NCBI GenBank assembly: GCA_043758125.1
Contig: JAYVOC010000133.1
Location: forward strand, 1-23,873
DNA: 23,873 nucleotides
Direction: 5' to 3'
Source: JANXSD01 sp043758125
GTDB taxonomy: Bacteria; Bacteroidota; Bacteroidia; AKYH767-A; OLB10
The position numbers were made by a program, and so were the translations under genes. Positions 8,021-15,935 of this stretch are shown here, one piece after another (positions within the stretch are counted from its first letter, which is position 1; every line of letters starts with the position of its first letter). The notes below the pieces were generated by a model that searched no databases, was not told the DNA's origin, and saw only the letters and a program-made list of their open reading frames with translations.

Positions 8021-8083
8021 ACAAGGAAAATCATTTTCTTAGGGTAAAATCCAATTATTAAGGAGTGTAATTGCACTTATAAA

Positions 8084-9103
8084 TTATTTTAATCCTGCCA
8101 AAAGGTTCTTCACTAGAGCAGGCCCTTCATAAATAAAACCAGTATACACTTGAAGTAAATCAGCACCAGCATCTAATTTTTCCTTTGCATCTTTCGCAGT
8201 AAATATCCCTCCTACTCCAATAATCACAAGTTTACTACCTGCCTTTTTCCTCAAATATGAAATCACAAAAGTGCTTCTGTCTTTAACAGGTTTCCCACTC
8301 AAACCACCTGCTTCAATCGTAATTTTATCATTAGTTTTTAAGTCAGTTCGCGTGATTGTTGTATTAGTTGCAATAATGCCATCCAACTTTTCTAAAAGCA
8401 CAATCTCAACAATTTCATCTAACTGCTCATTCGATAAATCAGGAGCTATTTTCAACAACAATGGCCGTGGTTTAGACATCGATTGATTCAACAATTGAAT
8501 TTGATGCAATAAATTTGTTAGTGGCTCCTTTTCTTGAAGAGCACGTAATCCTGGCGTATTAGGAGAACTCACATTTACCACATAATAATCCACAACAGGA
8601 TATAATGATTTATAGCAAAGTAAGTAATCATCAATAGCATTTTCATTTGATGTAAACTTGTTCTTTCCAATGTTTCCACCAATAATAAGTTTTCCTTTTC
8701 GCCTTTTCAAGTTCTTAGCAGCAGCGTCAACTCCTTCATTATTAAAACCCATTCGGTTGATCAATCCATTATCTAATGGTAAGCGAAACATTCTTGGCTT
8801 TGGATTTCCATCTTGTTGAACAGGCGTTACCGTCCCGATTTCAATAAACCCAAAACCAAATGCAGAAAGTTCGTCAACTAATTTAGCATCCTTATCAAAT
8901 CCAGCTGCTAATCCAATAGGATTCGGAAATCGCAACCCCATTAACTCCTTTTCAAATGAACTATTTATATCGTTAAATAGCCAATTGAAAACAGTTTTTA
9001 CTCCTGGAATTTTGAAAGTAATTTTTATTAAATCAAAAGTAAAATGATGCGCTTTTTCAGGATTCATCAAAAATAATAGTGGGCGAATGATCAACTTGTA
9101 CAT
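8084..9103 (-). CDS. pyrD: dihydroorotate dehydrogenase, quinone-dependent class 2 (339 aa)
   Basis: Oxidises dihydroorotate to orotate, the fourth step of pyrimidine synthesis, passing electrons to membrane quinone. The N-terminal ~45 residues (MYKLIIRPLLFLMNPEKAHHF) form the amphipathic membrane-docking extension that marks class 2 enzymes. The FMN barrel follows: NPIGLAAGFDKDA (61-73), EIGTVTP, GNPKPRMFRLP, NRMGFNN, the catalytic loop NVSSPNTPGLR with probable base Ser180, KIAPDL, ATNTT, EAGGLSG and the phosphate-binding GVGGI (296-300). All main substrate and flavin motifs look intact and the length is typical. It diverges from the metal-repressor operon; their starts are 97 bp apart, so the metal operator at 9152-9167 lies only about 50 bp upstream of its ATG. 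Confidence 0.96.
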   Translation of the reverse strand: MYKLIIRPLLFLMNPEKAHHFTFDLIKITFKIPGVKTVFNWLFNDINSSFEKELMGLRFPNPIGLAAGFDKDAKLVDELSAFGFGFIEIGTVTPVQQDGNPKPRMFRLPLDNGLINRMGFNNEGVDAAAKNLKRRKGKLIIGGNIGKNKFTSNENAIDDYLLCYKSLYPVVDYYVVNVSSPNTPGLRALQEKEPLTNLLHQIQLLNQSMSKPRPLLLKIAPDLSNEQLDEIVEIVLLEKLDGIIATNTTITRTDLKTNDKITIEAGGLSGKPVKDRSTFVISYLRKKAGSKLVIIGVGGIFTAKDAKEKLDAGADLLQVYTGFIYEGPALVKNLLAGLK

Positions 9104-9151
9104 TAACAGCGAAAATAGTAATTAATATCATTTCATTCATCTAACTAAATT

Positions 9152-9167
9152 TTTAGACTAATCTAAA
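9152..9167 (+). promoter_or_regulatory. DtxR/MntR-type operator
   Basis: TTTAGA-CTAA-TCTAAA is a perfect 6-bp inverted repeat with a 4-base centre. It closely resembles MntR/IdeR/DtxR-family operators, which are palindromes of the TTTAGG...CCTAAA kind. It sits just upstream of the DtxR-family gene and covers the position where the -33 element of its promoter should be, as expected for autorepression when metal is bound. It may also influence divergent pyrD. Pattern-based inference. Confidence 0.7.
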
Positions 9168-9175
9168 TTATTTTT

Positions 9176-9183
9176 TATATTTG
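9176..9183 (+). promoter_or_regulatory. -7 promoter element of the metal repressor-transporter operon
   Basis: TATATTTG fits TAnnTTTG exactly and lies 17 bases before ATG 9201, predicting a transcription start near 9190 and a very short leader. The expected -33 position (9153-9156, TTAG) is imperfect and lies within the operator. Confidence 0.55.
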
Positions 9184-9200
9184 CTTCATAATTTCAATTC

Positions 9201-9866
9201 ATGCAAACGGAGACGGAAGAAAATTACCTAAAAGCGATCTATCATTTATCAGCAAAAAGGGCTGAACCAGTTAATACTTCATCTATTGCTGGTTCACTTT
9301 CTACGACCTCTGCATCTGTTACCGATATGTTGAAAAAATTAGCAGAAAAGAATTTGATTGAATACGAACGCTATCGTGGTGTACGCATTACTCGTAAAGG
9401 TGAAAAAATTGCGATTAATATCGTTAGAAAACATCGCTTATGGGAAGTATTTTTAACACAAACGTTAAAATTTAGATGGGATGAAGTTCATAGCATGGCG
9501 GAAGAATTAGAACATGTGAGCTCGGATGAATTAATAAAACGCTTAGAAGAATATTTAGGCTTTCCACGTTTTGATCCACATGGCGATCCTATTCCTGATT
9601 TAACAGGAAAAATTTCTGCTCCAAGTAGTTTGACCTTAGCAAGTGGTGAATGTGATAAACGTTACACACTTACTGGAGTCAATGATCATTCTGTTTCGTT
9701 TTTACAATATCTTGAGCGTACAGGTTTAAAGCCAGGAATCACAGTGCGCATTTTAGAAATCCAAGAGTACGATCACAGCATGCAAATAGAATTAAAAAAC
9801 AAAACAAAATTGAGTATCAGTAATGATGTTGCAAAAAATATTTTAGTTAAAAATTATGGCGAATAA
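9201..9866 (+). CDS. DtxR/MntR-family metal-dependent repressor (221 aa)
   Basis: Residues 1-65 form the winged helix-turn-helix (TSSIAGSLSTTSASVTDMLKKL, then the wing YERYRGVRIT). Residues 66-125 are the dimerisation/metal domain and ~145-218 an SH3-like FeoA-type domain, the full three-domain DtxR length. Aligned by eye, the ancillary site of DtxR is kept (His78, Glu82, His97). The main site reads Glu101, Glu104, His105; the Glu replaces the DtxR Cys102 and is found in manganese-sensing MntR. Residue 8 is Asn where MntR has Asp and DtxR has Met, and residue 11 is Lys where MntR has Glu. The gene overlaps the metal transporter by 11 bp, so it should regulate manganese and/or iron import, and its own promoter contains a matching operator. 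Whether Mn or Fe is the effector cannot be told from sequence. Confidence 0.93.
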   Translation: MQTETEENYLKAIYHLSAKRAEPVNTSSIAGSLSTTSASVTDMLKKLAEKNLIEYERYRGVRITRKGEKIAINIVRKHRLWEVFLTQTLKFRWDEVHSMAEELEHVSSDELIKRLEEYLGFPRFDPHGDPIPDLTGKISAPSSLTLASGECDKRYTLTGVNDHSVSFLQYLERTGLKPGITVRILEIQEYDHSMQIELKNKTKLSISNDVAKNILVKNYGE

Positions 9867-11739
9867 ATTAAATAATCCGCTATCACTTTCAGAAGTTCAT
9901 GGAAGCATTAAGATAGATGGAAAAATGAGTTTTCGAAAACGACTACTTGCATTTTTAGGTCCTGCTTATTTGGTGAGTGTTGGCTATATGGATCCCGGAA
10001 ATTGGGCTACGGATATTGCTGGTGGAAGTCAGTTTGGATACCAACTTATTTGGGTATTGATGATGTCGAATTTAATGGCATTATTATTACAAAGTTTAAG
10101 TGCGCGTTTGGGTATTGTTCGAGGTCGTGATTTGGCGCAAGTATCAAGAGAAATGTATCCTCGTGGTGTAAATTATTTTTTATATGCCTTAGCAGAAATC
10201 GCAATTGCTGCTTGTGATCTTGCAGAAGTTTTAGGGATGGCAATAGGCTTGAATTTATTATTCGATATTCCACTTTTATGGGGAGTATTATTTTGTGCAC
10301 TTGATACTTTTATTTTACTTTTTTTATTGCAATATGGTATTCGAAAAATGGAAGCCTTTATCATTAGTCTCGTTGCATTAATTGGATTTGCATTTATAGC
10401 TCAAATGTTTTTAGCGAAGCCTTCTTTCCACGAAATATTAGGTGGATTTATTCCTGTTTTACCAAATTCTGCTGCATTGTATATTGCAATTGGAATAATT
10501 GGTGCTACCGTGATGCCACATAATTTATATTTACATTCTGCATTAGTTCAAACACGAAAAATTGAACGCATACCGACTGAAATTCGTCGTGCAATAAAAT
10601 TCAATATTCTCGATAGTACAATTGCTTTAAACTTAGCATTTTTTGTAAATGCTGCGATCTTGGTTTTGGCAGCAAGTACTTTTTACCGAAATGGATTATT
10701 TGGTGTTGCAGATATCATGGATGCACATCGTTTATTAGAACCATTATTAGGATCGAAATTGGCTCCTGCTTTATTTGCAATTGCACTTTTATGTTCCGGA
10801 CAAAGTTCTACGATAACAGGCACTTTAGCTGGACAGATTATTATGGAAGGATATTTGAATTTACGTATCGCACCTTGGCTACGAAGAATTATCACTCGCT
10901 CATTTGCCATCATTCCAGCCATGTTAGTGATTTATTATTTGGGCGAACAAGCAATAGGAAGTTTATTGATATTAAGTCAAGTAATTTTAAGTTTGCAATT
11001 AGGATTTGCAGTAATTCCATTGATCCATTTTGTAAGCGACAAAGCTAAAATGGGCGAGTTTGTAATTCCTACTTATGTAAAAATTTTGGCATGGTTATGT
11101 GCATTGGTAATTGTTAGTTTGAATGTTAAATTAGTATATCAACAAATTATCATTTGGACATCAGCTGCCGCATCTAATCCATGGATAGTGTATTTAGTAA
11201 TTCCAATAATTTTAATAAGCTGTATCATGTTAATTTATATTTCTTTGTTCCCTTATTTTAATAAAGTTGCCTCTAGAATTACACCAATTCCACATGGTAA
11301 ATTTCAACAAATTGCAAATTTAGAATTGAAGTCTTATCATCGCATTGCAGTCGCATTAGATTTCTCTGAGAAAGATGAATTGGTTATCAAGAATGCACTT
11401 AATCAAGGTGGAAAAAATGCTAATTATTTATTGATGCATGTAACCGAAACTGCTGGTGCCTTTTTTCTTGGAAACGATACGATGGATTACGAAAGTCAAG
11501 TAGATCAAGAAAATTTATTGTATTATAAGAAAGATCTAATTTCATTAGGATATAAATGTGAAACTGAAATTGGATACGGCAGTCCTAAAAAAGTTTTACC
11601 TGAAATGGTAAATAATTTCCAGGCAGATTTATTAATTATGGGAGCTCACGGACATAAAGTAATTAAGGATGTAATATTTGGGGCAACCATCGATGCCGTT
11701 CGTCATAAAGTAAAAATTCCTGTATTTATTGTTCGATAA
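9856..11739 (+). CDS. mntH: NRAMP divalent metal transporter fused to a C-terminal universal stress protein domain (627 aa)
   Basis: Residues ~25-468 are an NRAMP/MntH proton-coupled Mn2+/Fe2+ importer of the inner membrane. The helix-1 metal site YMDPGNW (Asp46, Asn49) and helix-6 site VMPHN (Met220, His222) are intact, and about eleven hydrophobic segments are visible. After a short basic linker, residues ~493-627 form a UspA-type domain (HRIAVALDFSEKD, LLMHV, DLLIMGAHGHKVIKD). Its nucleotide motif has the G-2x-G-9x-G spacing (GAHG...G609) but Ala replaces the usual Ser/Thr after the last Gly. ATG 9856 overlaps the repressor gene by 11 bp, so translation is probably coupled. The fusion adds about 135-160 residues to the normal MntH. 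The USP domain may sense ATP or stress to control transport; that is inference. Confidence 0.93.
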   Translation: MANKLNNPLSLSEVHGSIKIDGKMSFRKRLLAFLGPAYLVSVGYMDPGNWATDIAGGSQFGYQLIWVLMMSNLMALLLQSLSARLGIVRGRDLAQVSREMYPRGVNYFLYALAEIAIAACDLAEVLGMAIGLNLLFDIPLLWGVLFCALDTFILLFLLQYGIRKMEAFIISLVALIGFAFIAQMFLAKPSFHEILGGFIPVLPNSAALYIAIGIIGATVMPHNLYLHSALVQTRKIERIPTEIRRAIKFNILDSTIALNLAFFVNAAILVLAASTFYRNGLFGVADIMDAHRLLEPLLGSKLAPALFAIALLCSGQSSTITGTLAGQIIMEGYLNLRIAPWLRRIITRSFAIIPAMLVIYYLGEQAIGSLLILSQVILSLQLGFAVIPLIHFVSDKAKMGEFVIPTYVKILAWLCALVIVSLNVKLVYQQIIIWTSAAASNPWIVYLVIPIILISCIMLIYISLFPYFNKVASRITPIPHGKFQQIANLELKSYHRIAVALDFSEKDELVIKNALNQGGKNANYLLMHVTETAGAFFLGNDTMDYESQVDQENLLYYKKDLISLGYKCETEIGYGSPKKVLPEMVNNFQADLLIMGAHGHKVIKDVIFGATIDAVRHKVKIPVFIVR

Positions 11740-11784
11740 TAAATCGTGTCAAATAAAATCAACTCATCTATGCTTTGCTTTCAT

Positions 11785-11792
11785 TAGTTTTG
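11785..11792 (+). promoter_or_regulatory. possible -7 element before smpB
   Basis: TAGTTTTG fits TAnnTTTG, but it ends only 7 bases before ATG 11800 and no TTTG lies at the right distance upstream. If real, the smpB message would be almost leaderless. Weak call. Confidence 0.25.
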
Positions 11793-11799
11793 CAGCATC

Positions 11800-12258
11800 A
11801 TGTCGGCGCAACCAATAATTAACATTTCTAATAAGCGAGCTACTTTCAATTATTTTATTGATAGTACGTGGGAAGCTGGAATTATTTTAACAGGTACCGA
11901 AATTAAAGCTATTCGTGAAGGGAAAGCCAACCTTACAGATGCTTATTGCTTTTTTAAAGATGATGAGTTGTGGATAAAGAATATGCATATCAGTCCTTAT
12001 GATAACGGATCCTATGCGAATCATCCACCACGACGAGATCGTAAACTCTTATTAAATAAAAAGGAGTTGCTAAAAATTCGTTCAAAAATCAAAGAGAAAG
12101 GGACAACAGTAATTCCAACTCGACTTTATATTGGTGATCGCAATTATGCAAAAGTCGAAATAGGAATTGCTCGTGGTAAAAAATTATACGACAAACGTGA
12201 AAGCATGAAAGAGAATGAAGCTAAACGTGAAGTTGGAAGAATTTTAAAAAGACATTAG
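11800..12258 (+). CDS. smpB: SsrA-binding protein SmpB (152 aa)
   Basis: Partner of tmRNA in rescuing stalled ribosomes: it binds the tRNA-like part of SsrA and brings it to the empty A site. The chain shows the standard family order: NKRATFNYFI, the GIILTGTEIKAIREGKANL core, WIKNMHISPY, the HPPRRDRKLLL segment, then the GTTVIPTRLYI and AKVEIGIARGKKLYDKR strands and a basic C-terminal tail (EAKREVGRILKRH) that inserts into the mRNA channel. Length is normal. It begins 60 bp after the NRAMP gene and is followed 15 bp later by a small membrane protein gene. The tmRNA gene itself is not in this window. Confidence 0.97.
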   Translation: MSAQPIINISNKRATFNYFIDSTWEAGIILTGTEIKAIREGKANLTDAYCFFKDDELWIKNMHISPYDNGSYANHPPRRDRKLLLNKKELLKIRSKIKEKGTTVIPTRLYIGDRNYAKVEIGIARGKKLYDKRESMKENEAKREVGRILKRH

Positions 12259-12273
12259 TTAACACACATAAAA

Positions 12274-12468
12274 ATGATAAATAAAAACCCATTACGTTTC
12301 GCTGGATTAACAATTATTTTTAGCTCAATTGCATTCTTAAATTTTACTAGAAGTCAAGGTTCAGAACAAGTTAAAAATGTTCAAATAATTTTGCTAATTA
12401 GTTGTGGACTGTTGTTAGGAATTGGAATATTCTCAATAGTTTCTTATATCAAAAACAAAGGCAATTAA
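12274..12468 (+). CDS. small two-helix membrane protein, unknown (64 aa)
   Basis: A 64-codon frame beginning 15 bp after smpB encodes two hydrophobic helices, ~9-25 (FAGLTIIFSSIAFLNF) and ~37-58 (IQIILLISCGLLLGIGIFSIVSY), joined by a short polar loop and ended by basic KNKGN. The N-terminus MINKNPLRF is also basic, so both ends should be cytoplasmic. I do not recognise a family. Its tight spacing to smpB and plausible topology support a real gene, but at this length chance is not excluded. It ends 3 bp before the stop of convergent porQ. Confidence 0.6.
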   Translation: MINKNPLRFAGLTIIFSSIAFLNFTRSQGSEQVKNVQIILLISCGLLLGIGIFSIVSYIKNKGN

Positions 12469-12471
12469 AAA

Positions 12472-13521
12472 TTAATTTTTCTGCTTTTTAAAACTACTTA
12501 AACTTGTAGTGATTGTAAAATGATTACTTCCGCCAGCAGTATTAAAAACTGATCTTGCATAACTTAAATTGAATTTATTCACTTTAAATCCGAATCCTCC
12601 AGTAATACCCGACAATCCTTTTTTATCTGGAAAACCAAGTTCATTTCTTCTTAGAAAATTATAACCTAAACGTACGTTAAAGTTTTTCGTAAATAATATT
12701 TCAACGTTTACGATTATATGTCTTACGAGTTTTTTTGTAAAGCTTATATCTTCAGATTTAGTTTCTCCTGTCAATGGATCAACGCCACTTTTTAGTGGAT
12801 CTTGATATGTTAAATCAAACTTTTGAAGTTGTTGGCCAATCAAGGAAAAACGAAATGGTGCATTCTTTAATTGTGTAGAAATACCTGCTTGAATTTCAAA
12901 AGGAAGTGGTTCACGATCTCCATCAACAAACTTTTTTAATTGCGTTCCAATATTTTTCGCAACCAATGTAGCACAAACTAATTTATCAGAATTAGTCCAT
13001 GTTAAACCGATATCAGCAGCGACACCATTAGATGTATAATCACCAAGATCAGAGAGAATTCCTTTAAAACTTGCACCAATAAAAAGTGAACTATCAAGCG
13101 CCTTACTCCAACTTAATGCAAGTGCATACTCACCAGATTTATAGGAACCAATTACAGTACTCGTTTCATCTGTACGATCAAATGAACCATAACTTACGAA
13201 ATGAAAAGTAGTAGCATACATACCAAGTTTTCCTAATGAATAAGCATAAGCAACGTCACCAAATTTAATATCAGCAACGTAACCAACATAACTTAATGCA
13301 AGTTGTTTGTCCATCGAATATTGCAACTGCGAAGGATTTTGCCAAACCAATGTTACATCATCTGCACGAGTAGCAATTGCATTCCCACCCAATGCAGCAG
13401 GACGAGCTGAAGAAACTAAATTCAAAAATTGAAAGGTGCTTTTACCTCCTAGCTGCGCATAAGAATTGCTTGTTATGGAAAAAAAAAGTAGAAAAACTAT
13501 TAATCGTTGAATTGTAAACAT
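12472..13521 (-). CDS. porQ: type IX secretion system protein PorQ (349 aa)
   Basis: PorQ is an outer-membrane beta-barrel that, with PorU, PorV and PorZ, forms the T9SS attachment complex that processes cargo and fixes it to surface lipopolysaccharide. The signal peptide ends near SYA-Q (residues 22/23). The family opening follows directly: LGGKSTFQFLNLVSSARPAALGGNAIATRADDVTLVWQNPSQL, which is the FadL-like PorQ/PorV pattern GG...FL.L..SAR..ALGG......D.....NPA.L (quoted residues 24-66 in shortened form). The rest consists of amphipathic strands such as FRFSLIGQQLQ and FNVRLGYNFLRRNELGF ending in a barrel-closing Phe-rich strand. PorV is the nearest alternative, but the short GGKSTFQFLNL start favours PorQ. 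It lies 50 bp after glyA, likely in the same transcript. Confidence 0.87.
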   Translation of the reverse strand: MFTIQRLIVFLLFFSITSNSYAQLGGKSTFQFLNLVSSARPAALGGNAIATRADDVTLVWQNPSQLQYSMDKQLALSYVGYVADIKFGDVAYAYSLGKLGMYATTFHFVSYGSFDRTDETSTVIGSYKSGEYALALSWSKALDSSLFIGASFKGILSDLGDYTSNGVAADIGLTWTNSDKLVCATLVAKNIGTQLKKFVDGDREPLPFEIQAGISTQLKNAPFRFSLIGQQLQKFDLTYQDPLKSGVDPLTGETKSEDISFTKKLVRHIIVNVEILFTKNFNVRLGYNFLRRNELGFPDKKGLSGITGGFGFKVNKFNLSYARSVFNTAGGSNHFTITTSLSSFKKQKN

Positions 13522-13571
13522 AAAATCTATTTTGGGGCATTAACGAAATTTTTCCAGAACTATTGTACAAA

Positions 13572-14843
13572 TTAATACAATGGATATTTCTCCATCATGC
13601 TGTTCACTTCGTCTTTCACTTTCGAAATCACTCTTTCATCTTCTGGTTTCATCAACACTTTATCGATCAGGTTAACTACTTTTTTCATTTGAGATTCTTT
13701 AAAACCTCGGCTAGTCATAGCTGGTGTTCCAATTCGAATTCCTGAAGTTACAAATGGGCTTTTATCATCAAATGGCACCATATTTTTATTGATCGTAATG
13801 TCAGCTTTCACTAAAGCATTTTCGGCCACTTTACCCGATATTCCTTTATTGCGAAGATCAATCAACATCATGTGATTATCGGTTCCATCAGAAATTATTT
13901 TATATCCTTTTTCCATAAATGCTTCCGACATCACCTTTGCATTCTTCACAACTTGAATGGTGTATTTCATAAAATCATCAGTAAGTGCTTCACCAAATGC
14001 AATCGCTTTCGATGCAATTACATGTTCCAATGGTCCACCTTGTGTACCAGGAAAAACAGCAGAGTCCATTAAGGATGTCATCATACGCTTTTCTCCTTTC
14101 GGTGTTAATAATCCAAATGGGTTTTCAAAATCTTTTCCCATCATGATTAATCCGCCTCGTGGTCCGCGTAATGTTTTATGAGTAGTTGTTGTTATCACAT
14201 GGCAATGAGGAATAGGATCATTTAAAATTCCTTTGGCAATTAATCCTGCGGGATGAGCAATATCGGCTAATAAAAATGCACCTACTTTATCAGCAATAGC
14301 ACGCAATCGTTTATAATCCCAATCACGTGAATACGCCGATGCACCACAGATTAATAATTTTGGTTTTTCTTTTTTTGCTGTCGCTTCTAACTTATCATAA
14401 TTAATAACACCAGTTTCTTTTTCAACACCATAAAAACTCGTTTGAAAATATTTCCCACTAAAGTTAACAGGTGAACCATGTGTTAAATGCCCACCATGCG
14501 AAAGGTCAAATCCCATTATTTTATCTCCTGGCTTTAGTAAAGCAAGCATGACTGCCGCATTTGCTTGAGCACCTGAGTGCGGTTGAACATTTGCCCACGT
14601 TGCACCAAATAAAATTTTAGCGCGATCAATTGCAATTTGTTCAATCTGATCTACCACTTCACAACCACCATAATATCTTTTTCCTGGTAGACCTTCGGCA
14701 TATTTATTTGTAAGACAAGTTCCCATCGTTTGCATCACTTGTTTGCTAACAAAATTTTCGGAAGCTATTAATTCAATGCCATGACGCTGACGTTTTAATT
14801 CTTTACTAATTAATTTGAAAATTTCTGTGTCTTTTTCGATCAT
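13572..14843 (-). CDS. glyA: serine hydroxymethyltransferase (423 aa)
   Basis: PLP enzyme converting serine plus tetrahydrofolate to glycine and 5,10-methylene-THF, the main one-carbon source of the cell. Visible marks: IELIASENFVS (24-34), TNKYAEGLPGKRYYGG (45-60), QPHSGAQAN (87-95), LSHGGHLTHG, Asp194 and His197 in LLADIAHPAG, and the PLP-binding Lys223 in TTTTHKTLRGPRGG. The C-terminal substrate region (SGIRIGTPAMTSRG) is intact and length is normal. It follows the nucleotidyltransferase by 38 bp and precedes porQ by 50 bp on the same strand, indicating a probable three-gene transcript without an obvious pathway link. Confidence 0.97.
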   Translation of the reverse strand: MIEKDTEIFKLISKELKRQRHGIELIASENFVSKQVMQTMGTCLTNKYAEGLPGKRYYGGCEVVDQIEQIAIDRAKILFGATWANVQPHSGAQANAAVMLALLKPGDKIMGFDLSHGGHLTHGSPVNFSGKYFQTSFYGVEKETGVINYDKLEATAKKEKPKLLICGASAYSRDWDYKRLRAIADKVGAFLLADIAHPAGLIAKGILNDPIPHCHVITTTTHKTLRGPRGGLIMMGKDFENPFGLLTPKGEKRMMTSLMDSAVFPGTQGGPLEHVIASKAIAFGEALTDDFMKYTIQVVKNAKVMSEAFMEKGYKIISDGTDNHMMLIDLRNKGISGKVAENALVKADITINKNMVPFDDKSPFVTSGIRIGTPAMTSRGFKESQMKKVVNLIDKVLMKPEDERVISKVKDEVNSMMEKYPLY

Positions 14844-14881
14844 TGTAATTTATCTTAATGTTATGAAGAATAATTTTTTTT

Positions 14882-15877
14882 TTAACTGAAGTCTATTTCT
14901 GTGCTATCACCGATATTCAAACTCTGACTCAATCCTTTTAAATATGCATCGCTACCAACAATGCTCTGATGCAAAATTGCTGTTTCTAATTGCGCATAAG
15001 AACCGATTATTGAATCACGAATTATACTATGTTTAACAATTGTATTTTCCCCTATCGAAACATTTGGTCCAATTATAGAATCAGAAATAGCACAATTATG
15101 TGCAATGCTCACAGGATGAATTACGATAGTGTTTGGAAAATTATATTGCTTCTTATCTAAATCATTACTTCGTTTAAGTAGTACAGCATTCGTTTCTAAA
15201 AGATTGCTTTTCCCTCCGCAATCAAACCAATTCCCCACTTGAAATGTACTTATCTTTTCACCTGCTGCTATCATGCGTTGAATTCCATAGGTAAGATGAA
15301 ACTCTCCATTATGACGAATGTCGTTACGCACTATGTGATCCAAAGCATCCATCAATTTACCAGCATTTCTAAAATGATAAATACCAACTAATGCAAGATT
15401 TGATTTAGGAATATTGGGCTTCTCATCCACTTTAATGATGAATCCATTTGCATCAATTTCTGCTACACCAAATTGACGTGGATCTTCTACCTTTTTTACA
15501 CCAAGTGCAGATTGTGGCATTGCCATCAACTGACTAAGATCAAAATCAATAATAGTATCTCCAAGTAAAATCAATAACTCATCATCCGCATTTACTTTTT
15601 CGCGAGCAAGCCAAACTGCATGTCCAGTTCCTTCTCGAGGTTCTTGAACAATAAAAGTAGATTTCAACTTTGGATACTTTGTTTTTACATAATCTTCAAT
15701 CTTATCGCCAAGGTATCCGATAATAAAAATGAAATCATCATAACCACCGGTAATCAAATAATCCACGATGTGCGAAAGAATTGGTTTACCTGCAACGGGG
15801 ACTAAAGCTTTAGGTTGAGTATGGGTGTGCGGACGAAGCTTGCTACCTATACCCGCAACTGGAATTATAATTTTCAT
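14882..15877 (-). CDS. sugar-phosphate nucleotidyltransferase with left-handed beta-helix tail (331 aa)
   Basis: Residues 1-235 form the NTP-transferase fold. The signature loop is GIGSKLRPHTHTQPKALVPV, with Arg15 and Lys23 in the usual places and Lys at position 13 where most members have Thr or Arg. The first metal Asp is in GDT (107) and the second in WFDCG (219). Residues ~249-325 contain hexapeptide repeats (ISDSIIGPNVSIGENTIV, IIRDSIIGSYAQLE) of a left-handed beta helix. The family includes glucose-1-phosphate thymidylyl-, uridylyl- and mannose-1-phosphate transferases, and the sugar cannot be read from sequence. The product should be an NDP-sugar for envelope glycan synthesis. First gene of the probable transcript with glyA and porQ. 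Confidence 0.88.
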   Translation of the reverse strand: MKIIIPVAGIGSKLRPHTHTQPKALVPVAGKPILSHIVDYLITGGYDDFIFIIGYLGDKIEDYVKTKYPKLKSTFIVQEPREGTGHAVWLAREKVNADDELLILLGDTIIDFDLSQLMAMPQSALGVKKVEDPRQFGVAEIDANGFIIKVDEKPNIPKSNLALVGIYHFRNAGKLMDALDHIVRNDIRHNGEFHLTYGIQRMIAAGEKISTFQVGNWFDCGGKSNLLETNAVLLKRSNDLDKKQYNFPNTIVIHPVSIAHNCAISDSIIGPNVSIGENTIVKHSIIRDSIIGSYAQLETAILHQSIVGSDAYLKGLSQSLNIGDSTEIDFS

Positions 15878-15935
15878 TTAAGGATTTTGAACTCGAATAT
15901 TGAATGAACAATAAACGTTTGAGCGGTAAAAATAG

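Noticed and set aside
8062..8075. Short inverted repeat AGTG...CACT after pyrD
   Set aside because: Only four to five base pairs and no T tract on the minus strand, so it is too weak to call a terminator.
9104..9150. TATTTTCG as the pyrD promoter -7 element
   Set aside because: One mismatch to TAnnTTTG and no TTTG at the right distance, so it was not listed as a feature.
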